From Actinomycetes bacterium (GTDB lineage: Bacteria > Actinomycetota > Actinomycetes > Nanopelagicales > Nanopelagicaceae), in assembly GCA_919902125.1 (NCBI GenBank), contig CAKKQM010000079.1, positions 1-37,519 of the forward strand: a DNA stretch of 37,519 nucleotides, written 5' to 3'. Below are positions 1 through 7,814 of the stretch, piece by piece (positions within the stretch are counted from its first letter, which is position 1; every line of letters begins with the position of its first letter). Below the pieces are notes generated by a model. It made no database searches and had not been told where the DNA came from. It saw only the letters and a program-made list of their open reading frames with translations. A program made the translations under genes and the position numbers.

Positions 1-840
1 GATCACACCAAGCGGTGGTTCTTGATCAAGCCACCAGAATGCCAAGATTGCGCTTACTGGGACTTCAAAGAAAACAATGAGGGAAACAACTGCGGGTGAA
101 ACTCGCTTTAATGCAGCATTGAACATTGTGTGTCCCAAGATCTGTGCGCCCAGGACTAACCCGCCGACAATCCACCATTGGCGCGCAGAAAAGTGAAAAA
201 CATTCATGGAAGAAACCAGCGCCATCGGTAAAGCAGTGAAAGCACAGACGAAATAGGCCACAGTTGTGTAGGTCGTGGTCTCAATAGTTTCTTGCGCCCG
301 TGATCCAGCCATCATGTACAACGCGGCAAGTGCTGCAGAAATCAACGCCGCCAGATCCCCGAGAAATGAACGAAATGAAATATGTAGATCAACTCCAGAG
401 ACAAGGAGTACCCCAGAAAAACTAACGACCATGCCTAGCCATGCCCGAGATGGGATATGCCCGCCGGTGAATTTCACGAAAAGAGCTGCAAAAATCGGTT
501 GAAGTGCAGTCAGCGCGGTGCCAGCAGCAACGCTGGTGAGACGCATTGCAAGAAAGAAACCATAGAAATGTAAGGCAAGAAGTACACCAGCAAAAATTGA
601 CCATTTCATTCCTGCACGATCGCCCCATTGACGATGGCGAATTGCAAAGGGCGCAGTCAGAATTGCTCCGCCTAGATTGCGCCAGAAGATCAGAGTGGGG
701 ACCGGCATCACGCTCATTGCAATCAGAGGGCCCGATGTTCCGATACCAATAATTCCAAGCCCCAATCGGATCAAATCGGGGCGGGCGGGAATCTGCGTAT
801 GGCTCGTTATCTGATTTGCTCGTGGAGTCATCGTGGCCAT
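1..840 (-). CDS. EamA/DMT-family transporter (partial, 3' end outside window)
   Basis: Open frame of 280 codons running off the window start, so the C-terminus is missing. The protein is highly hydrophobic, with about eight membrane segments visible and a repeated layout (for example LGLGIIGIGTSGPLIAMSV, WSIFAGVLLALHFYGFFLAM and the late segment VSPAVVSLIVFFEVPVSAIL). The pattern TSVAAGTALTALQPIFAALF in the first half and the SPAVVSLIVFFEVP stretch in the second match the two EamA repeats of drug/metabolite transporters. The substrate cannot be told from sequence. The start is ATG at 840; an in-frame ATG at 831 is an alternative. A TAGTTT hexamer sits 6 nt before ATG 840, which favours that start and a leaderless mRNA. 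The gene diverges from the MgtE-like gene across 73 bp. Confidence 0.85.
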   Translation of the reverse strand, partial: MATMTPRANQITSHTQIPARPDLIRLGLGIIGIGTSGPLIAMSVMPVPTLIFWRNLGGAILTAPFAIRHRQWGDRAGMKWSIFAGVLLALHFYGFFLAMRLTSVAAGTALTALQPIFAALFVKFTGGHIPSRAWLGMVVSFSGVLLVSGVDLHISFRSFLGDLAALISAALAALYMMAGSRAQETIETTTYTTVAYFVCAFTALPMALVSSMNVFHFSARQWWIVGGLVLGAQILGHTMFNAALKRVSPAVVSLIVFFEVPVSAILAFWWLDQEPPLGVI

Positions 841-846
841 TGGCTA

Positions 847-852
847 AAACTA
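847..852 (-). promoter_or_regulatory. Putative -10 box for leaderless EamA gene
   Basis: Reads TAGTTT on the minus strand, followed by exactly 6 nt and the ATG at 840. No Shine-Dalgarno sequence lies in between. The spacing equals the usual -10 to +1 distance, so transcription would begin at or beside the start codon. No clear -35 was seen. Confidence 0.45.
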
Positions 853-901
853 TCTAGTTGCGACCGCAATTGCCTAAGCGGGCTAGCCGGGTGATAGCCG
901 A

Positions 902-907
902 TACCCT
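902..907 (+). promoter_or_regulatory. Putative -10 box for leaderless MgtE/CBS gene
   Basis: TACCCT, followed by 6 nt and ATG 914, with no Shine-Dalgarno sequence. It matches the actinobacterial -10 form TANNNT. The same hexamer and spacing occur before dapD at 8597-8602. Confidence 0.5.
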
Positions 908-913
908 TTGCCT

Positions 914-2188
914 ATGAGCGGAAACCAGATTAATCGAGTGTTTCTCGCCCGACTCGCTGGTACTGCGGTCTTTGACCCCAACGGTGATCCAGTCGGAAAG
1001 GTGCGAGACGCGGTTGCAACCCTTCGCACTAATGACCAACCACCACGGGTATTGGGTCTGGTAGTAGAGGTACCCCTTCGTCGTCGAGTTTTTGTTCCGA
1101 TTACGCGGGTTACATCAATTAAAAGTGGCGCCGTCGTGATAACAGGACTTCTCAATATGCGTCGCTTTGATACTCGACCAGGTGAAATTTTGGTGCTCGG
1201 AGAATTACTTGATCGATCCGTCACCGTCATTGAAAGTAACGAAGCTGTTCTCGTTGAAGACGTGGGAATGGAACAAAATCGCACGGGTGATTGGTTTATT
1301 ACACGTGTGCACATCATGCGGCGTGGCCGTGGGTTGCGACGTAAAGGTGCAACCTCCACTGTTGCATGGGAAGAAGTTACCGGCTTTGCACACGTAGAAA
1401 AGGATCAAGGAGTTACGAACCTTCTCTCAACTTTAAGCAGTCTTCGCGCGGCTGACTTAGCAGCAGTCCTTCATGGTCTTGCGCCAAAACGCAGAGTTGA
1501 GGTTGCCCGGGCTCTTGATGATGAGCGCTTGGCAGATGTGCTGGAAGAGATGGATGAAAGTGCTCGTGTTGAATTACTTGCCGAACTCGAGGGCGAACGT
1601 GCTGCGGATGTTCTAGGCGAGATGGATCCTGATGATGCTGCGGATTTGCTCCGTGAAATTGGACACGAACGCGCACAAGCACTTATAGACCTAATGGAAC
1701 CAGAAGATGCCGAAGATGTCTTACGCCTTATGACCTACGAGGACTACTCAGCTGGCGGCATGATGACAACCGAACCTATTGTCATGACGGCAGATTCAAC
1801 TGTTGCCGAAGCTATGGCTGCAATACGTCGAAGTGAAATCTCACCAGCCCTTGCTTCGCAGGTTTATGTCTGTCGTCCACCATTAGAGACACCCACTGGC
1901 CGCTTCATTGGCATCGTTCACTACCAGCGTCTGCTGCGCGAGCCCCCTGCCACACTCCTAGGTTCAATTGTTGATACCGATACGCAAGCCCTAAATCCGG
2001 ATGCGTCGCTCAATATTGTTGCGTCATACTTAGCCAGTTATAACTTGCTCTCAGTCCCTGTAGTTGATGCCAATGATCGCCTCCTCGGAGCAATCACCGT
2101 TGATGATGTTCTTGATCACCTACTGCCCGAGAATTGGCGCCACGGGCATCATGATTTACCAAATAATGTAATAGACACCCAAATTTAA
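914..2188 (+). CDS. PRC-barrel / MgtE N-domain / CBS-domain protein without channel domain
   Basis: 424 aa. Residues about 5-85 look like a PRC-barrel (FDPNGDPVGKVRDAVATL). About 160-265 form the helical MgtE intracellular N-domain, rich in acidic repeats such as LEEMDESARVELLAELEGER and MDPDDAADLLREIG. A CBS pair follows after the family hallmark YEDYSAGGMMTTE and ends with VPVVDANDRLLGAITVDDVLDHLL. In MgtE these parts sense magnesium and gate the pore, but here no transmembrane domain follows, so this is not a transporter by itself. It is probably a cytosolic Mg- or nucleotide-responsive regulator; its partner is unknown. ATG 914 is preferred over TTG 908 because the -10 TACCCT ends at 907. 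The DUF1003 gene follows after 32 nt, an arrangement also found in mycobacteria. Confidence 0.9.
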   Translation: MSGNQINRVFLARLAGTAVFDPNGDPVGKVRDAVATLRTNDQPPRVLGLVVEVPLRRRVFVPITRVTSIKSGAVVITGLLNMRRFDTRPGEILVLGELLDRSVTVIESNEAVLVEDVGMEQNRTGDWFITRVHIMRRGRGLRRKGATSTVAWEEVTGFAHVEKDQGVTNLLSTLSSLRAADLAAVLHGLAPKRRVEVARALDDERLADVLEEMDESARVELLAELEGERAADVLGEMDPDDAADLLREIGHERAQALIDLMEPEDAEDVLRLMTYEDYSAGGMMTTEPIVMTADSTVAEAMAAIRRSEISPALASQVYVCRPPLETPTGRFIGIVHYQRLLREPPATLLGSIVDTDTQALNPDASLNIVASYLASYNLLSVPVVDANDRLLGAITVDDVLDHLLPENWRHGHHDLPNNVIDTQI

Positions 2189-2220
2189 AAATTTAGACAA
2201 AAAGTACGGGAGGCGTAAAA

Positions 2221-2718
2221 ATGGCACGCTCGAACAGGCTAGATACACCGCGCGAGACCCGTCGTACCTTGCGCCCGAATTACGATCCAGAAACATTTGG
2301 TCGTCTATCCGAACGCTTTGCGCGCTTCTTAGGTACCGCACGCTTCTTGGTCTATATGACTGTCTTTGTATTTACCTGGGTAAGTTGGAATTTTTTAGCG
2401 TCTAGGAATTCTCGCTTCGACGACTATCCCTTCATCTTCTTAACGCTTATTCTTTCTTTGCAAGCCTCATACGCCGCACCGCTCATCTTGCTTGCCCAAA
2501 ATCGTCAAACCGACCGTGATCGTATCCAATTCAACGAAGACCGTGAGCAAAACGAGCGCAACATTGCAGATACCGAATATCTCACTCGCGAACTTGCAAG
2601 TCTTCGAATTACCTTAGGTGAAGTTGCCACACGCGATTATCTGCGAAGTGAACTTGCCGACTCACTCGAGAAAATTTTGAAAGAGTTACGTAGCAAGCCC
2701 CAACCGAACACCAAGTAA
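2221..2718 (+). CDS. DUF1003 membrane protein
   Basis: 165 aa. A charged N-terminus is followed by two membrane segments (about residues 42-58, VYMTVFVFTWVSWNF, and 70-92, FIFLTLILSLQASYAAPLIL) and a long acidic/basic coiled-coil-like tail containing QNRQTDRDRIQFNEDREQNE. This layout, with the hairpin followed by the DR-rich segment, is that of DUF1003 proteins, whose function is unknown. A good ribosome site GGGAGG (2208-2213) lies 7 nt before ATG. It is probably co-transcribed with the upstream MgtE-N/CBS gene. Its last 33 nt overlap the 3' end of mrp on the other strand, so the two transcripts converge inside coding sequence. Confidence 0.88.
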   Translation: MARSNRLDTPRETRRTLRPNYDPETFGRLSERFARFLGTARFLVYMTVFVFTWVSWNFLASRNSRFDDYPFIFLTLILSLQASYAAPLILLAQNRQTDRDRIQFNEDREQNERNIADTEYLTRELASLRITLGEVATRDYLRSELADSLEKILKELRSKPQPNTK

Positions 2719-3807
2719 GGATTTACTGCGCACAATTAATTGTGCGGCTATCGCAGAGATTGCAATTGATGCAGGTGATTCTGGATCGGCTAGAACAACA
2801 GGAGTTCCAGCATCTCCACCTGTACGCAACTGCGGACTAAATGGAATCTTTCCTAGTAGTGGGACATCACTGCCTACTAATTCGGATAGACGTTGCGCAG
2901 TTGCTTCGCCCCCGCCAGTACCGAAGAGTGAAATCGATCCGCCGCAAGTAGGGCAAGCAAAATCTGACATGTTTTCGATAACACCAATGACATGTTGCTT
3001 GATCTGGTGTGCGATTCGACCTGCGCGTTCTGCCACTTCTGCAGCTGCTATTTGTGGCGTCGTTACAACAATAATTTCAGAGGCGGGAACAAGTTGGCCA
3101 AGTGAGATTGCAAGATCGCCAGTACCTGGCGGTAAATCAATAAGAAGTAAGTCTAAATCACCCCAATAAGCATCACTTAGTAGTTGCTGGAGTACTCGAT
3201 GCAAAAGAGGGCCACGATAGGCAATCGCATCGGAACGCTCAGGTTTGAACATCTCCATAGAAACAACTTTTACGCCGAAAGACTCAAGCGGGATAAACAT
3301 CTGGTCGATGGCAGTAGGGCGCTGACCCATCAAGCCCATCAAGCGCGGAATTGAATGTCCATACACATCAGCATCAAGAATTCCTACGCGCAGACCCCTC
3401 TGTGCAGCAGCGAGGGCAAGATTGACTGTTAAAGAAGACTTGCCAACTCCGCCCTTGCCTGATGCGATTCCAATCACTCGGGTCAGTGAGTCAGGCTGAG
3501 CAAAGGGGATGAACCTGTCTCGACCATGACTTAGAATTTTTTTGACATTGTTACGTTGCTCCTCTGACATCACGCCAAACTCCAACACGACTCGCGAAAC
3601 TTCAGGAACATTGGTGACGGCCGTAGTGATATCGGTGCGAAGACGATCTTGCATGGGGCACCCAGAGATCGTAAGCAAAATCTTGATTTGAGCTGCCCCG
3701 TCGGAAAATGCAACTGATTCAATCATTCCCAACTCTGGTAGCGGGCGATGGAGTTCAGGATCCTGAACTTGGGCTAGTGCGCCATTAATCCGCTCTATTA
3801 CGGTCAC
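2686..3807 (-). CDS. mrp: Mrp/ApbC-family iron-sulfur carrier P-loop ATPase
   Basis: 373 aa. Residues 1-80 are the MIP18/DUF59 domain. The deviant Walker A GKGGVGKS is at 117-124, followed by LDADVYGHSIPR and the Walker B-like LLIDLPPGTGD. The CPTC motif (Cys285 and Cys288) would bind a bridging 4Fe-4S cluster. Family members load or carry Fe-S clusters in the cytosol. The start is GTG 3807, overlapping the TGA of tatB by 4 nt (GTGA), which indicates translational coupling. The 3' end overlaps the DUF1003 gene convergently by 33 nt. Confidence 0.95.
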   Translation of the reverse strand: MTVIERINGALAQVQDPELHRPLPELGMIESVAFSDGAAQIKILLTISGCPMQDRLRTDITTAVTNVPEVSRVVLEFGVMSEEQRNNVKKILSHGRDRFIPFAQPDSLTRVIGIASGKGGVGKSSLTVNLALAAAQRGLRVGILDADVYGHSIPRLMGLMGQRPTAIDQMFIPLESFGVKVVSMEMFKPERSDAIAYRGPLLHRVLQQLLSDAYWGDLDLLLIDLPPGTGDLAISLGQLVPASEIIVVTTPQIAAAEVAERAGRIAHQIKQHVIGVIENMSDFACPTCGGSISLFGTGGGEATAQRLSELVGSDVPLLGKIPFSPQLRTGGDAGTPVVLADPESPASIAISAIAAQLIVRSKSLLGVRLGLAT

Positions 3808-4115
3808 AGTAAATCTGGGTCAATCTTCGCTACGGGCTTAGTCGATGGCTTGGTCAGAGCGTCGTTCTGTTCAAGCACGCCTGCTAATTGTTTCTTCAGA
3901 AAAGTTTTGGGATGTAAATCCGCAGGTTGAAGATCTTCAAAACCAGGTCCAAGGTTCTCGCGTAATTCTTTGGTTGCAGTCTGCGAGATGCGTTGAATAT
4001 GACGTACCAATGCAGCTGCATCAGATGCGAGCTTAGGTAGACGCTCTGGCCCAACCAAGATCAGGCCAAGAATTGCCAGGCCGATGATCTCGCCAGCACC
4101 GATGTCAAAGAACAT
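3804..4115 (-). CDS. tatB: Sec-independent translocase subunit TatB
   Basis: 103 aa. The N-terminus MFFDIGAGEIIGLAILGLIL is the single Tat membrane helix, followed at once by the hinge VGPERLPKLA and an amphipathic helix with ALVRHIQRISQTATKELREN. The VGPERLP hinge and the length fit TatB rather than the shorter TatA. TatB works with TatC in recognising twin-arginine precursors at the membrane; no tatC is in the window. A TAGGCT hexamer 6 nt before the ATG suggests its own leaderless promoter, although htrA ends only 25 nt upstream. It overlaps mrp by GTGA. Confidence 0.93.
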   Translation of the reverse strand: MFFDIGAGEIIGLAILGLILVGPERLPKLASDAAALVRHIQRISQTATKELRENLGPGFEDLQPADLHPKTFLKKQLAGVLEQNDALTKPSTKPVAKIDPDLL

Positions 4116-4121
4116 GGCTCC

Positions 4122-4127
4122 AGCCTA
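4122..4127 (-). promoter_or_regulatory. Putative -10 box for leaderless tatB
   Basis: TAGGCT on the minus strand, 6 nt before ATG 4115. The intervening GGAGCC ends only 2 nt from the ATG, too close for a normal ribosome site, so leaderless initiation is the better reading. It lies in the 25-nt htrA-tatB gap and would give tatB-mrp an internal promoter. Confidence 0.45.
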
Positions 4128-4140
4128 CCCGCTCTGATAA

Positions 4141-5268
4141 TTACCGTGAGGCCACCAAGGTGACGATGACGTCATGCGAGATTTTGTCGCGCAAATATGT
4201 TAATTTGACACGATCGCCGATGTTCTTGGCTCGGACCGCAACTATTAGTTCATCTGGGCTATTAATGGTCTTACCATCGAAGTTGATGATTATATCGCCA
4301 ACTCTCAGGCCCACCTTCATGGCAGAACTGTCTGCCCGGATTCCTGTTGCGGAATTAGCGATCTTGGCACCGAGCCCGCTGTAGGTCATATCCAGTGAGA
4401 TTCCAATTACTGGGTAAGTGGCTTTGCCTGTCTTTATTAATTGATCTGCAGTCTTACGAGCTTGGTTAATGGGAATAGCGAATCCCAAACCAATAGAACC
4501 TGGCTGGCTTCCGTATGAACTTCCCAGAGATGCAATTGCTGAATTCACTCCAATGACCGCTCCAGTTGAATCCACCAGTGGTCCACCGGAATTGCCTGGG
4601 TTAATTGCAGCGTCGGTCTGCAAAGCATTAATAAAAGAACTTTCACCGGTGGAACCACCAGCAGTTACTGCTCGGTCCTTCGCGCTAATGATTCCTGTAG
4701 TAACCGTGCCAGATAAACCCAGCGGGGAACCTACGGCAATTACCGTATCCCCCACTTGAATTTTATCGCTATCGCCAAATTGCAAGGCAGGAAGATTAGT
4801 TGCGGCAATTTTCACGACCGCTAGATCATAGGAAGAATCATGTCCAACTATTGTGGCGCCAATTGTTCTGCCATCATTGAATGTGACAGTAATGGATCCA
4901 CCAGAAGTTGCGGCGGCTTCAACAACGTGATTATTGGTAAGAATATAGCCAGCACTATCAATAATGAAACCAGATCCAGTTCCACCACCGTTGGCCGTTT
5001 TCGTGGAGATTGATACAACTGATGGAAGGACTCGTTGCGCAATACCAGCAACAGAATCCGGCTTACGCTCAATGGAGTTAGATACCGTAACTAAATTCAC
5101 GCGATGGTTTATCAGTGAACCGACATTTGTAATATTTCCAACGACGCTTCCCACGAGTCCTGCTATCACAGCAAGTGCAAGCGCGGCACCTAATGGGATA
5201 TATGACCGTTTCGGCCTAGGAGTTGGCTCTGACCACCACGGCTGAGACTGGGGCTCAAACGATTCCAT
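4141..5268 (-). CDS. HtrA/DegP-like membrane-anchored serine protease with PDZ domain
   Basis: 375 aa. A cytoplasmic N-terminus rich in Pro and Trp is followed by one membrane anchor (about 24-44, IPLGAALALAVIAGLVGSVV). The extracytoplasmic trypsin-like domain has the triad His114 (TNNHVV), Asp148 (SSYDLAVVK) and Ser227 (GNSGGP). A C-terminal PDZ domain spans about 285-372. The family degrades or refolds misfolded exported proteins. Start choice: AAGGAG (5276-5281) is 7 nt from ATG 5268 but only 1 nt from ATG 5274, so 5268 is used. In mycobacteria the gene upstream of this htrA is rseA, preceded by sigE; both are missing here. tatB follows after 25 nt. Confidence 0.93.
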   Translation of the reverse strand: MESFEPQSQPWWSEPTPRPKRSYIPLGAALALAVIAGLVGSVVGNITNVGSLINHRVNLVTVSNSIERKPDSVAGIAQRVLPSVVSISTKTANGGGTGSGFIIDSAGYILTNNHVVEAAATSGGSITVTFNDGRTIGATIVGHDSSYDLAVVKIAATNLPALQFGDSDKIQVGDTVIAVGSPLGLSGTVTTGIISAKDRAVTAGGSTGESSFINALQTDAAINPGNSGGPLVDSTGAVIGVNSAIASLGSSYGSQPGSIGLGFAIPINQARKTADQLIKTGKATYPVIGISLDMTYSGLGAKIANSATGIRADSSAMKVGLRVGDIIINFDGKTINSPDELIVAVRAKNIGDRVKLTYLRDKISHDVIVTLVASR

Positions 5269-5275
5269 ACTCATA

Positions 5276-5281
5276 CTCCTT
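5276..5281 (-). promoter_or_regulatory. Ribosome binding site deciding the htrA start
   Basis: AAGGAG on the minus strand, 7 nt before ATG 5268 and only 1 nt before the upstream in-frame ATG 5274. The spacing supports the downstream ATG. Confidence 0.6.
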
Positions 5282-5352
5282 CAAAAATAAAGTCCTGACT
5301 CTAGTCAACTTTGCGATACCGAGAAATTCGTGAGAAAACCCTTGCAACTCTC

Positions 5353-5979
5353 CTAACGCTTGGTGGCAAGAAGTAAGCCGTCGCCAACGTCAATTAAGGA
5401 AGTTATCCAAGTGCCAGTCGCGGCACGGATAGTCTTGCCTGCCTCGCGCAGGGCAATAGTCCGTGAATCTCGTTGAGCGGGATCTGGAACCTTTCCATCA
5501 CCAAAGAAACTATCGATTACTAAGACGCCTCCGGTACGGAGCATGCGATGGGCGTGGTCAACTGAGAAGCCCAGATCCTCTGGATCGTGGCGCAGTACGA
5601 CTAAATCATAAGCGCGATCGGTGAGCTTACTCATAACATCCATCACTGGGTTTGCGATGAGACGATACCGCTGCGGGGAGATGTCGGCTTCAGTAAATGC
5701 AATACGTGCGATACGTGCATGTTCAACTTCATCGTCAATAGATGTCAACGTTCCACTTTCAATCATTCCGCGTAACAACCAGAGACTACCGACTCCTGAA
5801 CCGGTGCCAACTTCGACCACCGCTTGAGCGGAGATGAGATGGGCGAGAAAGCGCAAATAAGCACCCGTGCCCGATGATGTATCCCTAGCCCCAACCTCAA
5901 CCCCGCGCGCGCGTGCCGCCAGCAGCACATCATCTTCCGCAATAAAACCTTCGGCGTAACTATGTACATCAATTTTCAT
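5353..5979 (-). CDS. SAM-dependent O-methyltransferase (COMT-like family)
   Basis: 208 aa Rossmann methyltransferase. The SAM-binding loop is VVEVGTGSGVGSLWLL (about 54-69), the acidic end of strand 2 is LTSIDDEVEHARIAR, and YDLVVLRHDPEDLGF corresponds to strand 4. It resembles bacterial family-3 (catechol type) O-methyltransferases, and a homologue sits next to sigE in mycobacteria. The usual metal-binding DADK motif is replaced by RHDPED and the later DN motif by DSFF, so metal-dependent catechol chemistry is doubtful. The substrate is unknown. ATG 5979 overlaps the stop of pepA by 4 nt (ATGA), so the two are translationally coupled. Confidence 0.85.
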   Translation of the reverse strand: MKIDVHSYAEGFIAEDDVLLAARARGVEVGARDTSSGTGAYLRFLAHLISAQAVVEVGTGSGVGSLWLLRGMIESGTLTSIDDEVEHARIARIAFTEADISPQRYRLIANPVMDVMSKLTDRAYDLVVLRHDPEDLGFSVDHAHRMLRTGGVLVIDSFFGDGKVPDPAQRDSRTIALREAGKTIRAATGTWITSLIDVGDGLLLATKR

Positions 5980-7466
5980 CTAAGCCCCGCAATCCAGTCG
6001 ATGAGAAGTCGGACTCCAAAACCAGTACCACCCTTGGGGTTCTCGCCAGAATCGCTTTCACTACGAGCAGGTCCTGCAATATCAAGGTGCACCCATTTGC
6101 GTTTGCCAACAAAGTGTTCAAGAAACAACGCAGCCGTTACTGATCCAGCAGAAAACTTCGGTTTATCAGCGGTGTGCTTGAGATCGGCGATGGAACTTTG
6201 CAAGGCAACTTGGTAATCGTCAATTAGAGGCATATGCCAGACTCGATCACCCGAGGATTCACCATACTCGTGGAGTTTCTTTGCTAATGCAGTATTTCTC
6301 GTGTACATCGCAGCATATTGACGACCCAAACCTAATGTGGCAGCACCGGTCAGAGTTGCAATATCGAGAAGATAATCTGGATCCAACTTTAGATCCGCAT
6401 AAGCCAGACCATCGGCGAGTACGAGGCGACCTTCGGCATCTGTATTAATTACTTCGACAGTCGTACCGTCATAATGCGTGATGACGTCACCGGGACGCTG
6501 GGCGGTACTAGATAGCGCGTTTTCAGCACACATAAGAAGAGCGGTGACGCGAACCTTGGGACTGATATCTGGCATTGCGCCTACAACTGCAAGAACTGTT
6601 GCAGCGCCAGCCATATCGCTCTTCATGCCAATCATCGTCTCGTATGGACGCTTCAGCGATATCCCACCCGTGTCAAAAGTGATTCCCTTGCCCACCAGTA
6701 CGACATGTGGCCAATTCTTTGAACCTCGCGGGGTGTAACTGATTTCGACAAAGCGAGGGCCAGGGTGGGGTGATGAATTGCCGACCGCCTGTAAACCACC
6801 AAATTCATGTAATTCTTTACCTGCCAGAACTTTGACGGTGATATCGCCCTTCTTCCTCAGCCTCTTTGCTTGCTCTGCCATCCAAGCCGGTGTCTTGATA
6901 TTTGATGGCGTATGGATTAAGTCCCGTGCTCGACATACTGCTTGCGCCATCGTATTTGCGCGAAGAACCTCTGCTGAGTGAGTATCTGCAACTAAAAACT
7001 TTGGTATCTCCGACTTCTTAACCCCACTCTTCTGACTCCATTGGTAAGACCCAAGAATGAGGGCAATTGCGTGTGTTCGCAGCTCCACGCGAGATGTTGC
7101 CGCGATACTAAAGAGTGATATTGATTTCCCACGAACTTTCCTGCCAAGGGCGCCACCAGCGATACGAAGATCGGAGAGAGATTGATTGCCAAGCCCCACC
7201 AAAATCAAACGTTCGCAATTTTGCGCACCCAATTGGGCGCTAACGGGTATCTCATTGATCTCGCCAGGTTTACCTGTGGCCGAAAAGAAATTCAATTCAT
7301 CGGCAAGTACCAGATCGAAATGGGCTTCGATTTTACGGACCAAAGATGTTGCAACGGGAAAGGTAAATTCTCCGGATTCAGTCTTACTAAAGCCAATCGC
7401 TGTAGCATCAGAGTCAAGGACTGATGCGAGATCCAGTGATCGCGCCTGAACCATCGGAGTAGCCAT
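5976..7466 (-). CDS. pepA: Leucyl aminopeptidase, M17 family
   Basis: 496 aa, the normal M17 length. The metal and active-site region is clear: GKGITFDTGGISLK, then MKSDMAGAA, then the family signature NTDAEGRLVLADGLAYAD. The N-terminal half is the less conserved regulatory domain. The enzyme removes N-terminal residues from peptides in the cytosol using two metal ions. ATG 7466 is preferred to GTG 7475 because a TACCGT -10 box (7474-7479) overlaps that GTG and lies 7 nt before ATG 7466. The gene follows DUF3117 after 28 nt and overlaps the methyltransferase by ATGA. Confidence 0.94.
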   Translation of the reverse strand: MATPMVQARSLDLASVLDSDATAIGFSKTESGEFTFPVATSLVRKIEAHFDLVLADELNFFSATGKPGEINEIPVSAQLGAQNCERLILVGLGNQSLSDLRIAGGALGRKVRGKSISLFSIAATSRVELRTHAIALILGSYQWSQKSGVKKSEIPKFLVADTHSAEVLRANTMAQAVCRARDLIHTPSNIKTPAWMAEQAKRLRKKGDITVKVLAGKELHEFGGLQAVGNSSPHPGPRFVEISYTPRGSKNWPHVVLVGKGITFDTGGISLKRPYETMIGMKSDMAGAATVLAVVGAMPDISPKVRVTALLMCAENALSSTAQRPGDVITHYDGTTVEVINTDAEGRLVLADGLAYADLKLDPDYLLDIATLTGAATLGLGRQYAAMYTRNTALAKKLHEYGESSGDRVWHMPLIDDYQVALQSSIADLKHTADKPKFSAGSVTAALFLEHFVGKRKWVHLDIAGPARSESDSGENPKGGTGFGVRLLIDWIAGLR

Positions 7467-7473
7467 AGCGCTC

Positions 7474-7479
7474 ACGGTA
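7474..7479 (-). promoter_or_regulatory. Putative -10 box for leaderless pepA
   Basis: TACCGT on the minus strand, 7 nt before ATG 7466. It overlaps the alternative GTG start at 7475, arguing against that start. Confidence 0.45.
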
Positions 7480-7494
7480 GCGAAGAGAGAAAGT

Positions 7495-7677
7495 TTATTT
7501 CTTGATTAGCAGCAATGCGGCAGCATGAAGTGCGTTGCCAAGATTTGAAGCCTCTTCCCCATTGAGTTCGACGACCAAACGTCCGCCGCCTTCTAAAGGG
7601 ATGCGCATGACCAAACTGCGCGCTTCCTTTGTGACCTCCATGGGTCCATCACCAGTTCGAGGTTTCATGGCTGCCAT
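7495..7677 (-). CDS. DUF3117 small conserved protein
   Basis: 60 aa beginning MAAMKPRTGDGPMEVTKEAR and continuing with a glycine-rich turn and RLVVELNGEEASNLGNAL. This matches the highly conserved actinobacterial DUF3117 family in both sequence and length; function unknown. No membrane segment or signal peptide is present. AAGGAG (7686-7691) lies 8 nt before the ATG. Its leader carries a 12-bp perfect palindrome and a direct repeat (see 7682-7728). It sits between the small sigma-like gene (137 nt upstream) and pepA (28 nt downstream). Confidence 0.93.
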   Translation of the reverse strand: MAAMKPRTGDGPMEVTKEARSLVMRIPLEGGGRLVVELNGEEASNLGNALHAAALLLIKK

Positions 7678-7681
7678 GTTC

Positions 7682-7728
7682 CGGACTCCTTTTTAAGTTC
7701 TCCTGCGGGCCTAGGCCCTTACGGACTC
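7682..7728. promoter_or_regulatory. Palindrome flanked by direct repeats in the DUF3117 leader
   Basis: A perfect 12-bp palindrome GGGCCTAGGCCC (7707-7718) is flanked by two copies of CGGACTC (7682-7688 and 7722-7728, 40 nt apart start to start). The proximal copy overlaps the DUF3117 Shine-Dalgarno sequence. No T-run follows, so this does not look like an intrinsic terminator. It could be a protein-binding operator or an RNA hairpin near the ribosome site; function is inferred only from symmetry and place. Confidence 0.35.
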
Positions 7729-7814
7729 GTGACCCGCACTTGCTAGCGAATGAGACAGAAGTATCTCGCACTTACTGCCTAACCAGGAAATTGGGATTGG
7801 CAAGGGCAAAAATC

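Noticed and set aside
841-913. Magnesium riboswitch (M-box) before the MgtE-like gene
   Set aside because: Only 73 bp separate the divergent genes and the -10 box is 6 nt from ATG, leaving no leader RNA.
883-1359. 158-codon open frame on minus within the MgtE/CBS gene
   Set aside because: Arg/Thr-rich shadow of the PRC-barrel coding region with no recognisable domain.
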